Assembly (NCBI GenBank): GCA_964607765.1
Contig: CAZSNT010000020.1
Span: 23,586 to 87,585 of the forward strand
Origin: CAZSNT01 sp964607765
GTDB lineage: Bacteria; Verrucomicrobiota; Lentisphaeria; Oligosphaerales; JABHEG01
Reading direction: 5' to 3'
Length of the DNA stretch: 64,000 nucleotides
Shown here piece by piece: positions 42,877-52,367 of the stretch. The translations under genes and the position numbers were made by a program. Numbering within the stretch: the first letter of the stretch is position 1; every line of letters begins with the position of its first letter. Below the pieces are notes generated by a model, which did no database searches, was not told where the DNA came from, and saw nothing but the letters and a program-made list of their open reading frames with translations.

Positions 42877-43662
42877 ATGCTCACGAACCGACAATGCAAA
42901 CTGCTGAAGAGCCTGCACACGCGCCACGGCCGACGCAAAGCGGACGAATTCCTGTGCGAAGGTCTGCGCTGCTGTCGCGAAGCACTCGACAGACGCGCTG
43001 AATGGCTCGAGTTCGCACTGTGCAGCTCCACGTTCAGCAAGACGGAAGATTTCGAGGCAGTCCTGACGCTGTGCCAACAGACATCCGCAGAGCTGGATGT
43101 CGTCCCGGACCGGGAATTCGCTGAACTCGCCGCCACCGAAACGCCGCAAGGCATCCTCTGTGTCATGCGTAAGCCGCCGCTGACAGATCCCGGTGAATTC
43201 GGCGACGGTCTGCTGCTCGTGCTGGACCGGATCCGGGAGCCGGGCAACATGGGCACGATCCTGCGGACCGCCTGGGCTGTCGGGTTACGTACCGTCTGGG
43301 TCACGGGTGGAGCCACCGACCCGTTCGGGCCCAAGACCATCCGCGCCGGGATGGGGGCGCAGTTCGCATTGCATCTCTATCGCTGCAGCGGTCTGAGCGA
43401 AGTGCGTCATTGCCGGGACCGCGGCGAACTCGCCCACGTCTGGTGCGCCGTGCCCAGAGGCGGGACCAGTTGCTTCGGCGACGAGTTCGAGCCGCGCGGC
43501 AGCGCGCTGGTGATCGGCAATGAAGCAACCGGGATCGGCGACGCGCATCTCGGTACGCCGGTCAGCATCCCCATGCCTGGAGCCGCCGAGAGCCTGAACG
43601 CGGCCCAGGCCGCGACCGTGCTGCTGTTCGAGGCCGTCCGACGCGGCGTGCTGCCCGGATAG
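42877..43662 (+). CDS. TrmH-family (SpoU) tRNA/rRNA methyltransferase
   Basis: A 261-residue SPOUT methyltransferase. The N-terminal substrate-binding part (RQCKLLKSLHTRHGRRKADE) is followed by the three SpoU motifs: LDRIREPGNMGTILRTAWAV, SALVIGNEATGI and SIPMPGAAESLNAAQAATVL. It would methylate the 2'-OH of a tRNA or rRNA nucleotide. The start at 42877 is chosen because the longer frame from 42685 adds low-complexity residues across the hairpin. It lies 87 nt before the XerD gene. Confidence 0.93.
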   Translation: MLTNRQCKLLKSLHTRHGRRKADEFLCEGLRCCREALDRRAEWLEFALCSSTFSKTEDFEAVLTLCQQTSAELDVVPDREFAELAATETPQGILCVMRKPPLTDPGEFGDGLLLVLDRIREPGNMGTILRTAWAVGLRTVWVTGGATDPFGPKTIRAGMGAQFALHLYRCSGLSEVRHCRDRGELAHVWCAVPRGGTSCFGDEFEPRGSALVIGNEATGIGDAHLGTPVSIPMPGAAESLNAAQAATVLLFEAVRRGVLPG

Positions 43663-43749
43663 CCCGATGGGTGCACGGCACGGTAAGCCGTAGAGCCCGG
43701 ACCGGAAGGTGAGGCACGCGGACCAAGTAACCGGGAGCGACCGTTCGGT

Positions 43750-44637
43750 ATGGAGCATCTGCTGGAGCAATTCGCCGCGTATGCCGCGCTCGAACGCGGG
43801 CTGGCGGACAACTCCATCCGTGCCTACTTCCATGACCTGCAGACCTTCGTGGCGTTCTGTGCCGACCGTGACATCACAGATCCCTGTTGCGTGACCCGTG
43901 GCCACATCATGGAGTTTCTCGAGAACGCCCGGGACAGCGGCATGGCCACCACGTCCCTTGCGCGACGGCTGGTGGCCATCAAGGTTTTCTTCCGATTCCT
44001 GCTGCAGGAACACGTAATCGCCACGGACATCACGGATGTAATGGACAGTCCGCGGCTGTGGAAGACGCTGCCCGACATGCTCAGCGTGGACGAAGTCCAA
44101 CGCCTGCTCAACGCGTACCGCGGCAAGGACACGTTGGAGCAGCGCAACCGCGCCATACTGGAGCTGCTCTACGCATCCGGGCTGAGAGTGAGCGAGCTCG
44201 CCAACCTAAGGGTAGCCGGCCTGAAGTTTGACCAGGGCATCGTACGTGTGCTGGGCAAGGGCGACAAAGAACGCATCGTGCCCATCGGCCGACCGGCACA
44301 GCGTGTGCTCCGGGGCTACCTGGAGACGGTCCGCCCACTCCTGGACAAAACACAGCGCGCCGCCCATGTGTTCCTGTCGTTCCGCGGCCGGGCGCTGACA
44401 CGCGACCGCGTTTGGGCGATCGTGAAGGAAGGTGCGCGCCGTGCGGGGATCGCCAAGAATGTCTACCCACACATCCTCCGACATTCCTTTGCCAGCCACC
44501 TGCTTGCAGGCGGCGCGGACCTGCGCGTGATCCAGGAGATGCTGGGCCACGCGGACATCGCCACAACCCAAATCTACACGCACATCGACAGGAACCGCTT
44601 AGCCGAAGTACACCGCCGTTTCCATCCACGAGCGTGA
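43750..44637 (+). CDS. xerD: Tyrosine recombinase XerD-like
   Basis: A 295-residue integrase of XerC/D length. The SAM-like core-binding N-domain (residues 1-85) precedes a catalytic domain with all residues: Arg in SGLRVSELANL, Lys in GKGDKERIV, HxxR in HILRHSFASHLL, His in GHADIATT and nucleophile Tyr in QIYTH. It probably resolves chromosome dimers at dif. It could instead be an orphan integrase, but the lack of phage genes and close fit to XerD favour the housekeeping role. GGGAGCG precedes the ATG. Confidence 0.92.
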   Translation: MEHLLEQFAAYAALERGLADNSIRAYFHDLQTFVAFCADRDITDPCCVTRGHIMEFLENARDSGMATTSLARRLVAIKVFFRFLLQEHVIATDITDVMDSPRLWKTLPDMLSVDEVQRLLNAYRGKDTLEQRNRAILELLYASGLRVSELANLRVAGLKFDQGIVRVLGKGDKERIVPIGRPAQRVLRGYLETVRPLLDKTQRAAHVFLSFRGRALTRDRVWAIVKEGARRAGIAKNVYPHILRHSFASHLLAGGADLRVIQEMLGHADIATTQIYTHIDRNRLAEVHRRFHPRA

Positions 44638-44683
44638 CGGGCTGCGTTACTCGTTACTCGTTCCTTACGAGTAGCGAACACCC

Positions 44684-45475
44684 CTACCCGTGCTTGGTCC
44701 CCCACCGCTCGCGTTCGAATGCCCTGGCCTCAGCGTACTGCGGGAAATCACGTTCGCGGCGCCGGAACTCGGCCCCGTGCCAAACACGACGGCCGCTCGC
44801 CGTCTCGCCGAATCCGAGCGCCTCGTGCAGGATCTCGTGATACATCACGAACTCGATCATGGACCTCGGAATGTCGGCAGCGTTGAGGCGACGGCTGATC
44901 GTTATGACGTTCTTGTCTCTGTCGTATGAGCCGAAGTTGACCGTCTTGGGCCGTCCACGTCGCAACGCCCGGCCCCAGGTCACGTGCGCCGTGGACTTGC
45001 CGTCGAAGTGCGCATCATTGACGGTGCGATGTACCTCGCGCAGGTCGTAGAGTTCGCCCACAGGCCGGAGCACAATGCGCCGCGCTGCCGGCATCTTCAG
45101 CAATGGCTCCTCTATCTGCTCCCGGTTGTCGCGAATGAACTGTCGCACACGGTCACGGCCCTCCGAACACCCGCTCAACAGCCCGGCGAGAGCCGTCACC
45201 ACCTCGACATCGTCAGAGGCGTGGGCGAACATGCGATGAGCACGCAGCTCAAGCCCGGCACGGTCCCGGGAACGCTGCCACGATACCATGCGCCTGCGGT
45301 TGTTGGTGAACTTGACCCGGACCTCCTCCCCGAGCAGTTGCCGGAGCCTATCGGACAGCGTAGATTTCTCCTCGCCATGGACGAGATCAAGCCAGTCCGT
45401 AGGCTGCGGAGGCCGCTCCTCGACCGAAGGCACGACCGTGTAGTTTTTCAGATTGAACAGATCAGGTTGATCCAT
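44684..45475 (-). CDS. SprT-like zinc metallopeptidase domain protein
   Basis: A 263-residue protein. The start at 45475 follows AGGCTTCTGCCCG. The C-terminal half has active-site MYHEILHEALGF (HExxH) and a later HGAEFRRRERDFP, the third-ligand region of SprT/M48-type gluzincin folds. The N-terminal half is Arg-rich with DRLRQLLGEEVRVKF and an RRRxxSWQRSRDR stretch that could bind nucleic acid. Family members include Spartan-like DNA-protein crosslink proteases, but specificity here is unknown. It is convergent with the XerD gene. Confidence 0.78.
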   Translation of the reverse strand: MDQPDLFNLKNYTVVPSVEERPPQPTDWLDLVHGEEKSTLSDRLRQLLGEEVRVKFTNNRRRMVSWQRSRDRAGLELRAHRMFAHASDDVEVVTALAGLLSGCSEGRDRVRQFIRDNREQIEEPLLKMPAARRIVLRPVGELYDLREVHRTVNDAHFDGKSTAHVTWGRALRRGRPKTVNFGSYDRDKNVITISRRLNAADIPRSMIEFVMYHEILHEALGFGETASGRRVWHGAEFRRRERDFPQYAEARAFERERWGTKHG

Positions 45476-45748
45476 CGGGCAGAAGCCTGGCGATGTGGGG
45501 CGGCATGCCCCGCGTTGTCGAAAACGCAGAATATCCGTTCGCCTTCGTGATCTGTCAACCTTGTCCGAGATTGGACCCAGACCGGTTGACGATTGCGTAC
45601 GACGATTGCGGATTACGAGGAGCTCAATCGTCCACCGTAACCGTTGCCGCACTCGTTGTCCGTTCTCTCACAACCATGAAAACGGTGGCTCTGTCACAGG
45701 CCAAACTGAACACTGACACCTATCACCTCAAATCACGAGGAACACAAT
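45476..45748. other. 273-nt divergent intergenic region
   Basis: It separates the SprT-like gene (minus) from the nucleotidyltransferase (plus). A GGGGCGGCATGCCCC near-palindrome lies at about 45496-45510, and copy 3 of the dispersed motif is at 45704-45717. No gene is seen. Confidence 0.45.
45704..45717. repeat. Dispersed ACTGAACACTGA-type motif, copy 3
   Basis: AACTGAACACTGAC, about 30 nt before the nucleotidyltransferase ATG. Confidence 0.5.
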
Positions 45749-46657
45749 ATGTCCGGCGAGAACGACCTGCAGCAACGCTACGCGCAGGCCGCGGCGGCGG
45801 TGACCGAAATGCTCAAGAAGCACCCCAAGGTGGTCGGGGTCGCCGTCTGCGGCAGTGTGGTCCGAGGCGATCTGTGGGAGGAATCCGACCTGGACATGCT
45901 GGCCGTCCTCAAAGCGCCCGAGGCCGACTGGCAGGTCATTACGGTTCAGCACCAAGGCATCAGTGTGCACCTGCAGCTGCTCAGCGAGGAGTTCCTGCTC
46001 TCCAAGGCGGCCGGCTTCCGCGGCGGCGTGCTCAGCCAGATGCTGGCCGTCGCCGAGGCGTGCCACGATCCGGAAGGCATCGTTGCCAGGAGCATCCGCA
46101 CCTTTGCCGATTACCCGCGAGACAGCCAGGTCCACACGATGGTCCGACACCTGATCGCGTTTCTCGCCGAGTACAGGTGGGCTCAGAAGAGCCTGAAAAT
46201 GAACCTGACCGAGGATGCCTTCCTGCACATCAACCTGGCGTTCCGGGAACTGGCCTACGTGGAATACGCGCGCAGCGGCCAGCTCCCGCAGCGTGCGATC
46301 ATCGATGAGCTCTCAACCGTGTCGCCCACCACATACAAAGCCTACGTGTGGTTTGTCTTCGGCCGCAAGAGCATCGCGGAGCGCTCGCGCCGCACATTCG
46401 CGTTTTTTGAACGCATCCTCGACACCATCCTGGCTGACGTGGCCCCCGCGCTCATGGCTGACCTGCGTGCCCATGCTCGGCCTCTGACCGAGGAAGGCAT
46501 CGGGGCGATTCCGTCGATCTACGACCGCAGCGCCGATCTGCGTGGATTGCTCGACCGACTGGTCAAGCAGCAGATCATCCGGGAAGACGTTCGGACAGCC
46601 GAGATCGAGGGTGTCCCCCTGGCCAGCGTCTCCGAATCCCTCTTCGACCTGTTCTGA
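45749..46657 (+). CDS. Nucleotidyltransferase-domain protein (Pol-beta superfamily)
   Basis: A 302-residue protein with the nucleotidyltransferase motif VCGSVVRGDLWEESDLDML (residues about 33-51), giving the G-S and D-x-D metal ligands. The remaining 240 residues are mostly helical and contain FFERILDTILADVAPALMAD. The fold group includes kanamycin nucleotidyltransferase, MNT antitoxins and tRNA or protein AMP-transferases. No HEPN partner is adjacent, so a simple MNT-HEPN pair is not supported. ACGAGGAACACAAT precedes the ATG. Confidence 0.8.
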   Translation: MSGENDLQQRYAQAAAAVTEMLKKHPKVVGVAVCGSVVRGDLWEESDLDMLAVLKAPEADWQVITVQHQGISVHLQLLSEEFLLSKAAGFRGGVLSQMLAVAEACHDPEGIVARSIRTFADYPRDSQVHTMVRHLIAFLAEYRWAQKSLKMNLTEDAFLHINLAFRELAYVEYARSGQLPQRAIIDELSTVSPTTYKAYVWFVFGRKSIAERSRRTFAFFERILDTILADVAPALMADLRAHARPLTEEGIGAIPSIYDRSADLRGLLDRLVKQQIIREDVRTAEIEGVPLASVSESLFDLF

Positions 46658-48931
46658 TCACGCCGTCTCGAGCCGGGCAAGGACCAGTTGCAGGAAAGCC
46701 GCCAGTTCCCCGGGATCGCCGTCGGCGCAGCGCGCGGCGAGGATCTCCGGGGCAATCCTGGTGAACTGCTCGATGTCAATGTGCCGCGCAAGCATCATGG
46801 CAACCTGCGCCACAGCGAACGGTTCGTCGAAGAAGGGAAGCTCATCGCCCGAGACTCCTTCCGGGAGCGCCTCGAGGCAGGCGAGGAAACTCCTCAGCAC
46901 CTGCAGGTTGAGGTCGAGGAAGTCCTGCTCATGCCCGTGCGCCTGGGTGCGAAAGACGGGAAATTTGTAGAACTCGCGCAAGGATTTGAGCGCGGCAGCT
47001 GCACGCCTGATCTGACCGGCCGGTGCGTCCGGCGCAATCCGCTCCGCAAGCTTACCATAGACAAGCTGTATGCCGACAAACATATCTCGGCGCCTGAACA
47101 GCTCGGCAAAGCCGTTGTGCATGATCTCGAGCCGCTTGAAAACCAGCTGCGGATCGTCGTGCACCTCCATGTCCTGCGCAACGATCGGGCGCGAAAAGCA
47201 CTCGTCGGCAAGAGTGGCCGAGCTCAGGTCCCGATAGTACTCCGGCTCCTCCATCCAACTCCTGGCCCCCCAGAAGCTGCCGCCGTTCTCCTTGAACTCC
47301 AACAGCTCCTTCTCCGCCTCTGCCAAAGCCGGCGACGACGCGCCATCGTAGGTCAGACCGGACTCGAACGCTTCGATGAGCGTGGACAGCTGAAGCATGG
47401 GATTGCGTTCGTATGCGGAACGCGGCGGGGGGGGAGCAACCGGCTCGGGAGCGGCAGGAGCTTGAGCAGCCGGCTCAGGAGCTTCGGGAGCCGTTGCTGC
47501 CGCTTCGCCTCCCTCTACCAACACGACGTCCTCCTCCTGCAGCCGCAGACGTACGCCATACCAGATCGCTGCGCCGATGACTGCTGCAGCCAACAGGAAT
47601 GCCGCACCGTAGACCATTGACGCGCCCGCAACCGCGCACCAGACAAACACGCCCACGCCCGTGCCTGCTGCCAATGCTGAAACGACTATGATCCGCCTGC
47701 TGCGCTGACGGGACTGGGCCGCCATCTCGATCCGGACCAGGAGTCGGTCCGCGTCGACATTGCCCGCCTCCAGCGCCAGTGCACGGTCGCACGCGTCCCG
47801 CGCGCCCGCGAAGTCGCCGACCGCAAGCGCCTTCTCCGCCCTGCCGACCCAACGCCGAGCTTTGCCCAGCGCCTCGTCGATTCGACGCAACAGCTCGGCC
47901 ACGCCCGTGTCGTCGATCGACAGGCCACGCGCAGCAAGGCACGCCTTGCGGGAAGCCTGGTAGTCTTTGCGTGCCAAGGCCCGTCGAGCGTTCTCGAGAT
48001 AGCCCCCCAGTTGTTTCTCACGGCCCACAAGGCAGTCTTCCAGCTCGGCCAAGTCGGCCAGCGCGCCTTCCCAGTCCTCGGTGAATCCCGACTGACTGCG
48101 GGGGGCGGGGACATTACGCTCCCGCAGCTCATCGACCAGCCGTCGGCAGTCGTGTAACTCACGCGCCTGCAGCATCTCCTCCAGCCGGGCCACGTCAACG
48201 ACAAGCTGCTCGATGCCCTGCCGCTCAGACACGATCAAAGTGCTGATACGCTCCTGTGCTGCCAGGCAGGACTCGTGCCCCGGATCGTCCGCGAGCGCGC
48301 GGTCCAGAATCTGTTTCGCGGCCTCCCAACGCTCCTCAGCCACCAAATCCTCCGCGGTGGCCATCAACTGGTCCGTTTTCCCGGACAGGGAGCGGATTCT
48401 GTGCCGGGCATCCCGCAACTCGCCCAGCAAATCCCCCACCGTGCGCGACACGAGCGTCCCGTCAGGACTCGTCACTTCGAAGCTGAACTGAGTCGGGTCT
48501 TCCAGTTCGGCAGCAGCCGCCTCGAGCTCGACGCTTCGCGCCAACGCGCTGCTGAAGTTCCTGGCCTCCAAGAACGTGTTGAACTCAATGTAGCCATCGA
48601 CAAAGTCCCGGGCTCGGGCGAAGTCCTGCAGGTCATCCAGTGTTTCCGCCACATCCGCATCTGCCGGGTCGATCGCCTGATACTCGGCGGCGACTTCGAG
48701 AGCCGTTGCGTAGTCGTCGGCCTCAGTCGCGTCATCCAACCGCCTGCGCAGCGCTGCTTTGAGCCGTTGTGTCGCACGCGGATCCCCAGCCGACCCCCCG
48801 GCGGCTGCCTTCGATGAGTCCGACGCGGGAGTGGGAGGCGTTGCGTGCCGCGACGCGGATGTGGCCCCGCCACACGCCGCGCAGACAGGTGAGTCGTCAG
48901 GAACTTGCGTCTTGCATTGCGGGCAAATCAT
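46658..48931 (-). CDS. Zinc-ribbon membrane protein with helical repeats, unknown function
   Basis: A 757-residue protein. The start at 48931 gives MICPQCKTQVPDDSPVCAAC, an N-terminal four-Cys zinc ribbon. Residues about 60-450 form helical repeats rich in Glu/Ala/Arg with TPR-like DDYATALEVAAEYQAIDPAD and AKQILDRALADDPGHESC. Two hydrophobic segments follow (VSALAAGTGVGVFVWCAVAG, FLLAAAVIGAAIWYGV), then an Ala/Pro linker and a cytoplasmic or periplasmic C-domain of about 230 residues. No enzyme motif was recognised. It converges with the nucleotidyltransferase and diverges from a gene for another zinc-ribbon membrane protein. Confidence 0.65.
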   Translation of the reverse strand: MICPQCKTQVPDDSPVCAACGGATSASRHATPPTPASDSSKAAAGGSAGDPRATQRLKAALRRRLDDATEADDYATALEVAAEYQAIDPADADVAETLDDLQDFARARDFVDGYIEFNTFLEARNFSSALARSVELEAAAAELEDPTQFSFEVTSPDGTLVSRTVGDLLGELRDARHRIRSLSGKTDQLMATAEDLVAEERWEAAKQILDRALADDPGHESCLAAQERISTLIVSERQGIEQLVVDVARLEEMLQARELHDCRRLVDELRERNVPAPRSQSGFTEDWEGALADLAELEDCLVGREKQLGGYLENARRALARKDYQASRKACLAARGLSIDDTGVAELLRRIDEALGKARRWVGRAEKALAVGDFAGARDACDRALALEAGNVDADRLLVRIEMAAQSRQRSRRIIVVSALAAGTGVGVFVWCAVAGASMVYGAAFLLAAAVIGAAIWYGVRLRLQEEDVVLVEGGEAAATAPEAPEPAAQAPAAPEPVAPPPPRSAYERNPMLQLSTLIEAFESGLTYDGASSPALAEAEKELLEFKENGGSFWGARSWMEEPEYYRDLSSATLADECFSRPIVAQDMEVHDDPQLVFKRLEIMHNGFAELFRRRDMFVGIQLVYGKLAERIAPDAPAGQIRRAAAALKSLREFYKFPVFRTQAHGHEQDFLDLNLQVLRSFLACLEALPEGVSGDELPFFDEPFAVAQVAMMLARHIDIEQFTRIAPEILAARCADGDPGELAAFLQLVLARLETA

Positions 48932-49259
48932 GGGTGACAGACACAGCTCCGCACGGAGCATCGGCGCAGACACACAACGTCCATCTCCCCCGAGGCATGC
49001 TCCCCGCCGCTGCCGCGCGAAGGCATCCCCAGTGTGCGTGGCGCCAACTGCTCCCTTGAGTCCGAGGCTGCAGCTACGATAGACCGCGGCGCGCCCAAAA
49101 ACAAGGCAAGCCTCCCCGCCGGAGCCGGTTGCAGATCCTGCACAATGCGGTACATTCACTGTAAGTGGGTGCAGGTGAGGTAAATGCGGGATGCTCACCG
49201 GCGCAGGAACTGGCATAGCGGCCTAGGTTGCGCTTTTGCCGGCCGGTGCCGGGAGTTTC
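48932..49259. other. 328-nt divergent intergenic region
   Basis: No credible gene. It must hold the promoters of both zinc-ribbon membrane proteins. No repeat or strong hairpin was noticed. Confidence 0.5.
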
Positions 49260-50462
49260 ATGCTGGAGCCGAGAGGGAAGACCGTGCGTGTGCCAGGGGG
49301 AAAACCTGCTGAGCCGGATCTGTTTGCCAACTTCAACCCGACCGTTCGTCGGGCGTTGGCCGACCTCGAGCTCAGAACGCTGGCGCTGGAACGCCAACGT
49401 CGGCAAGGAGGCACGGTTGTCGACGTCGTGTCCGACGAACTGTCCCTGCAGCTTCTGCAGCGCCTCTCCGACGAGCAGGTCGGCCGTCTGATCAAAGTCC
49501 GCAAGCTGCTGGGCCAGGCTGACGCGTGCAGCGGCCCGCAGGCGATTGGCTACTACAGCCGCGCAGCCGCTCTCGCGCCATGGAATGATCAAATTCACAT
49601 GGCGCTGGGCGTGGAGTGTCTGGCCGCGGGCAACCTCTCCGAGGGATTGCGCCGGTTCGCCGCTGGGCTGGCCGTCAACCCGAACAACGAACAGCTGCTG
49701 CTGAACTACGAACGCGCCAAAGGGGATCTGTCGCAGAAGCTCCATAACGCAGCCGTGGTCGCCCTTGGGTTGGTGAACAAGGCTGATGCCGAACTGACAG
49801 GACGGCACCGCGCGCACTGGAAAGCGATCCGCCGCTGGCTCAGCGTGTTCGCCAAGAAGATAGAACGGAGCAGCCAGGCTCTGGAGAAGACCGAACCGTC
49901 CCGCGAACAGCGACGCTTGGGGCAGATCCGCAAAGAACTGCTGACGGCGTGCAATGAGCAGGCCTACCTCGCTGTGCTGATCGCGGGATGCCCGACTACG
50001 GCGCGCCGCTTCGCCCGGCTCGTGAACGAGATCCGGGATCTGACGCAGATCCTCCGCTTCGACGAGACGCCCGACGAGCTCCTGCCAACTCCGTGCTGGT
50101 ACTGCGGCCGGGAAGAGCCGGACGAATCGCACGCGGTTGCCGTGCATCTGAAGCGGCGGACGATGCAGCTCGAGGAGGCATGCACGCTCTGCGTGCCTCG
50201 CTGTGTGCGCTGTGGAGCGGCCTGGCGCCGCACGCTGTGCCGCCGCGTCCTGGCCCTCGCTGCCCTGCCCTGCGCGTTCTGGGTCGCGGCCGGATTGCGA
50301 TCCGACCGTGTGGGGTTGGCCTTCTCGATTGTGCTTGCGGCGCTGACATGCCTGGGGATCTGCCGCGTTCTGCAATACCGGCGGCGACGCAGGACAGCGT
50401 CTTGGAAGGACTGCCGTAACTGCTCCCAGCTGGGTTGGCAGATACAGAACTTCGAATTCTGA
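49260..50462 (+). CDS. TPR-like protein with zinc-binding cysteines and C-terminal membrane segments
   Basis: A 400-residue protein. The ATG at 49260 follows GCCGGGAGTTTC. A helical N-terminal half contains a TPR-like pair (AIGYYSRAAALAPWNDQIHM, FAAGLAVNPNNEQLLLNYER). CWYCG at about residue 282, CTLC and CVRCG further on could bind zinc. Two hydrophobic segments (LALAALPCAFWVAAGL, LAFSIVLAALTCLGICRVL) close the protein. Function unknown. It overlaps nothing but ends 14 nt before the aminotransferase start, so the two are probably co-transcribed. Confidence 0.65.
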   Translation: MLEPRGKTVRVPGGKPAEPDLFANFNPTVRRALADLELRTLALERQRRQGGTVVDVVSDELSLQLLQRLSDEQVGRLIKVRKLLGQADACSGPQAIGYYSRAAALAPWNDQIHMALGVECLAAGNLSEGLRRFAAGLAVNPNNEQLLLNYERAKGDLSQKLHNAAVVALGLVNKADAELTGRHRAHWKAIRRWLSVFAKKIERSSQALEKTEPSREQRRLGQIRKELLTACNEQAYLAVLIAGCPTTARRFARLVNEIRDLTQILRFDETPDELLPTPCWYCGREEPDESHAVAVHLKRRTMQLEEACTLCVPRCVRCGAAWRRTLCRRVLALAALPCAFWVAAGLRSDRVGLAFSIVLAALTCLGICRVLQYRRRRRTASWKDCRNCSQLGWQIQNFEF

Positions 50463-50476
50463 GCTGGAGGCGGGCC

Positions 50477-51682
50477 ATGTTGAGTGACGCGCGAATTGGA
50501 CGGGCCCTCCAGCGCCCCAAGCCGGACCCGCCGTGGCGCGGCGAGCCGCTGCTCGGCAGCATCTACGGCGAGGAGGAACTGGCAGCGGCGACCGGCGCGA
50601 TCCGTGACTCGATGGACGTGAGTCGGGGATTCGGTTTCTCGGCGTCGCCGATCCCCGAATTCGAGGCCGCATTCGCCAGCTACTGCGGCACGAAGCACGC
50701 TGTGGCTGTCAACAGCGCGGGGCCGGGCCTCGATATGGTGATGCGCTACCTGGACCTGCAGCCTGGCGACGAGGTCATCGTGCCTGCAGTCAACTTCCCC
50801 GCTGCGCCGCTGGCCGTGTACGGTGCCGGCGGCCAGGTCGTCTGGGGCGACATTGATCCGCACACACTGCAGTTGGATCCGGTCGATGTCGAGCGCAGAA
50901 TGTCTCCCCGGACCAGGGCCATTTTTCCCGTACACATGAACGGACTGTCCGCCCCCGTGGACGACCTGCTGGAAGTGGCGCAGCGCCACCCGCACCCCAC
51001 GCACGGTCCCGTGCCGGTGATCGGCGATGCAGCGCGGGCCTGCGGGGGAAGCTACGGCGGAACGAAGATCGGGGGCAAGGGATTCTGCACCGTGTTCTCG
51101 TTCCACACCATGAAGAACATGACCACTCTCGGCGAGGGTGGCATGATCACCACAGACGCCGACGGGTTGGAGCGCTACTGCCGGTCCGTACGCATGTACG
51201 GCGCCGAAGTGGACGCCTGGGGAACATCCAACGTTCTGACCAAGGTGCAGGCAGCAGTGGGGCTGGTCCAGCTCGGGAAGCTCGACAGTCTCATTGCGGC
51301 GCGGCGGCGCCTCGCCCAGGCGCGGAATGAGATGCTGTCGGGGCTGCCCGAAGTCGAGACCCCCTGCGAGCCGCCTGGATGCGAGCACAGCTACTACCTG
51401 TACACATGCCTGGTCTGTCCGGAGTGGGCCGGGGTGAGACGCGACGCATTGGCGGCATTGATGAGCGACCGCTACGGTGTCGGCTGCGTGGTTGCCAACG
51501 AGCCTGTGTATTACACGCGCAGGCTGCTGCGCGCACACACCGAGGGCCAGTGTGTGCCTGTATCGGAAGCTGTTGGCAGACGCATTCTGTGTGTGTCAAT
51601 CCACCCGTCGATGACCGACGACGACAACGAGTACATTGCTGCCAGCCTGATCGACGCTGTGCGCCGATTGCGCCGGGCGTGA
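50477..51682 (+). CDS. DegT/DnrJ/EryC1/StrS-family PLP aminotransferase
   Basis: A 401-residue sugar aminotransferase-like enzyme. GGAGGCGGGCC precedes the ATG. FASYCGTKHAVAVNSAGPGL and PGDEVIVPAVNFPAAPLAVY form the N-terminal fold pattern; VIGDAARACGGSYGG has the PLP-pyridine Asp; FSFHTMKNMTTLGEGGMI carries the PLP lysine. Family members aminate keto-sugars for surface polysaccharides, antibiotics or glycoprotein glycans; a minority dehydrate sugars and have His instead of Lys, which is not so here. Its sugar substrate is unknown and no nucleotide-sugar genes are adjacent. Confidence 0.92.
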   Translation: MLSDARIGRALQRPKPDPPWRGEPLLGSIYGEEELAAATGAIRDSMDVSRGFGFSASPIPEFEAAFASYCGTKHAVAVNSAGPGLDMVMRYLDLQPGDEVIVPAVNFPAAPLAVYGAGGQVVWGDIDPHTLQLDPVDVERRMSPRTRAIFPVHMNGLSAPVDDLLEVAQRHPHPTHGPVPVIGDAARACGGSYGGTKIGGKGFCTVFSFHTMKNMTTLGEGGMITTDADGLERYCRSVRMYGAEVDAWGTSNVLTKVQAAVGLVQLGKLDSLIAARRRLAQARNEMLSGLPEVETPCEPPGCEHSYYLYTCLVCPEWAGVRRDALAALMSDRYGVGCVVANEPVYYTRRLLRAHTEGQCVPVSEAVGRRILCVSIHPSMTDDDNEYIAASLIDAVRRLRRA

Positions 51683-51712
51683 GGCAGGAACGGCCGGCAG
51701 CCGTTCCCACAA

Positions 51713-52306
51713 TCACACACCGAGCCCCGGCATGAGTTCGGTCAAACGCGCAGCCGAAGCAGCAGCGACCTCGTCGTGCAGGCTGCACCCGTGCGTGTCC
51801 ATGGTCACCAAAGCCGGGAACTCTGTCACCTGCAGCTCCCAGACGGCCTCCGGGTCCCCGAACTCCTCGCGCAGGTAGACGTTGTCGACAGCGGCGACGC
51901 GCGCTGCAAGGACCTGAGCTGCGCCGCCGATGGCGTGCAGATAGACGCAGCCGTGACGCCCGCAGGCCTGCAGCGTATCTTGCCCCATCCCCCCCTTGCC
52001 GATAACAGCCCGCAGACCGAAGCGCGCAATGAGGCCCGCCATGTAGGGCTCCTCACGAATCGACGTGGTCGGGCCTGCCGCGGTAACACGCCAGCGGCCG
52101 TCTTCCCGCACAACCACGGGGCCGCAGTGGTATATGACGGCGCCGCTCAAGTCGCAGGGCGGCGTCCCGCCGCCCGCCAGGAAGTGGTGAACCGCGTCAC
52201 GCGCCGTGAAAAGCGCGCCTGACAGACAGACGAGATCCCCCACGACCAGAGACCGCACGGTCTGCTCAGCGAGGGGAAGGGACAAGTGGCGGTGAGCTGA
52301 TGACAT
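51713..52306 (-). CDS. Fumarate hydratase class I / tartrate dehydratase beta subunit
   Basis: A 197-residue protein of Fumerase_C type. GDLVCLSGALFTARDAVHHF, VIYHCGPVV, AGPTTSIREEPYM and GKGGMGQDTL are hallmarks of the C-terminal half of class I Fe-S fumarases and of TtdB. Such beta subunits normally need an alpha subunit that holds the 4Fe-4S cluster. None lies beside it: neighbours are the DegT gene and ftsB. The alpha gene must be elsewhere or the protein has another role. It starts 61 nt after the ftsB-like stop. Confidence 0.88.
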   Translation of the reverse strand: MSSAHRHLSLPLAEQTVRSLVVGDLVCLSGALFTARDAVHHFLAGGGTPPCDLSGAVIYHCGPVVVREDGRWRVTAAGPTTSIREEPYMAGLIARFGLRAVIGKGGMGQDTLQACGRHGCVYLHAIGGAAQVLAARVAAVDNVYLREEFGDPEAVWELQVTEFPALVTMDTHGCSLHDEVAAASAARLTELMPGLGV

Positions 52307-52367
52307 GGAATCAGATACCGTTCCGGGGATTGCTGCAGATCACACTGTGCAACGGAGAACCGCGCTC

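Noticed and set aside
43750..44637. Mobile-element integrase
   Set aside because: Length and all motifs fit XerD, and no attachment repeats or phage genes are near.
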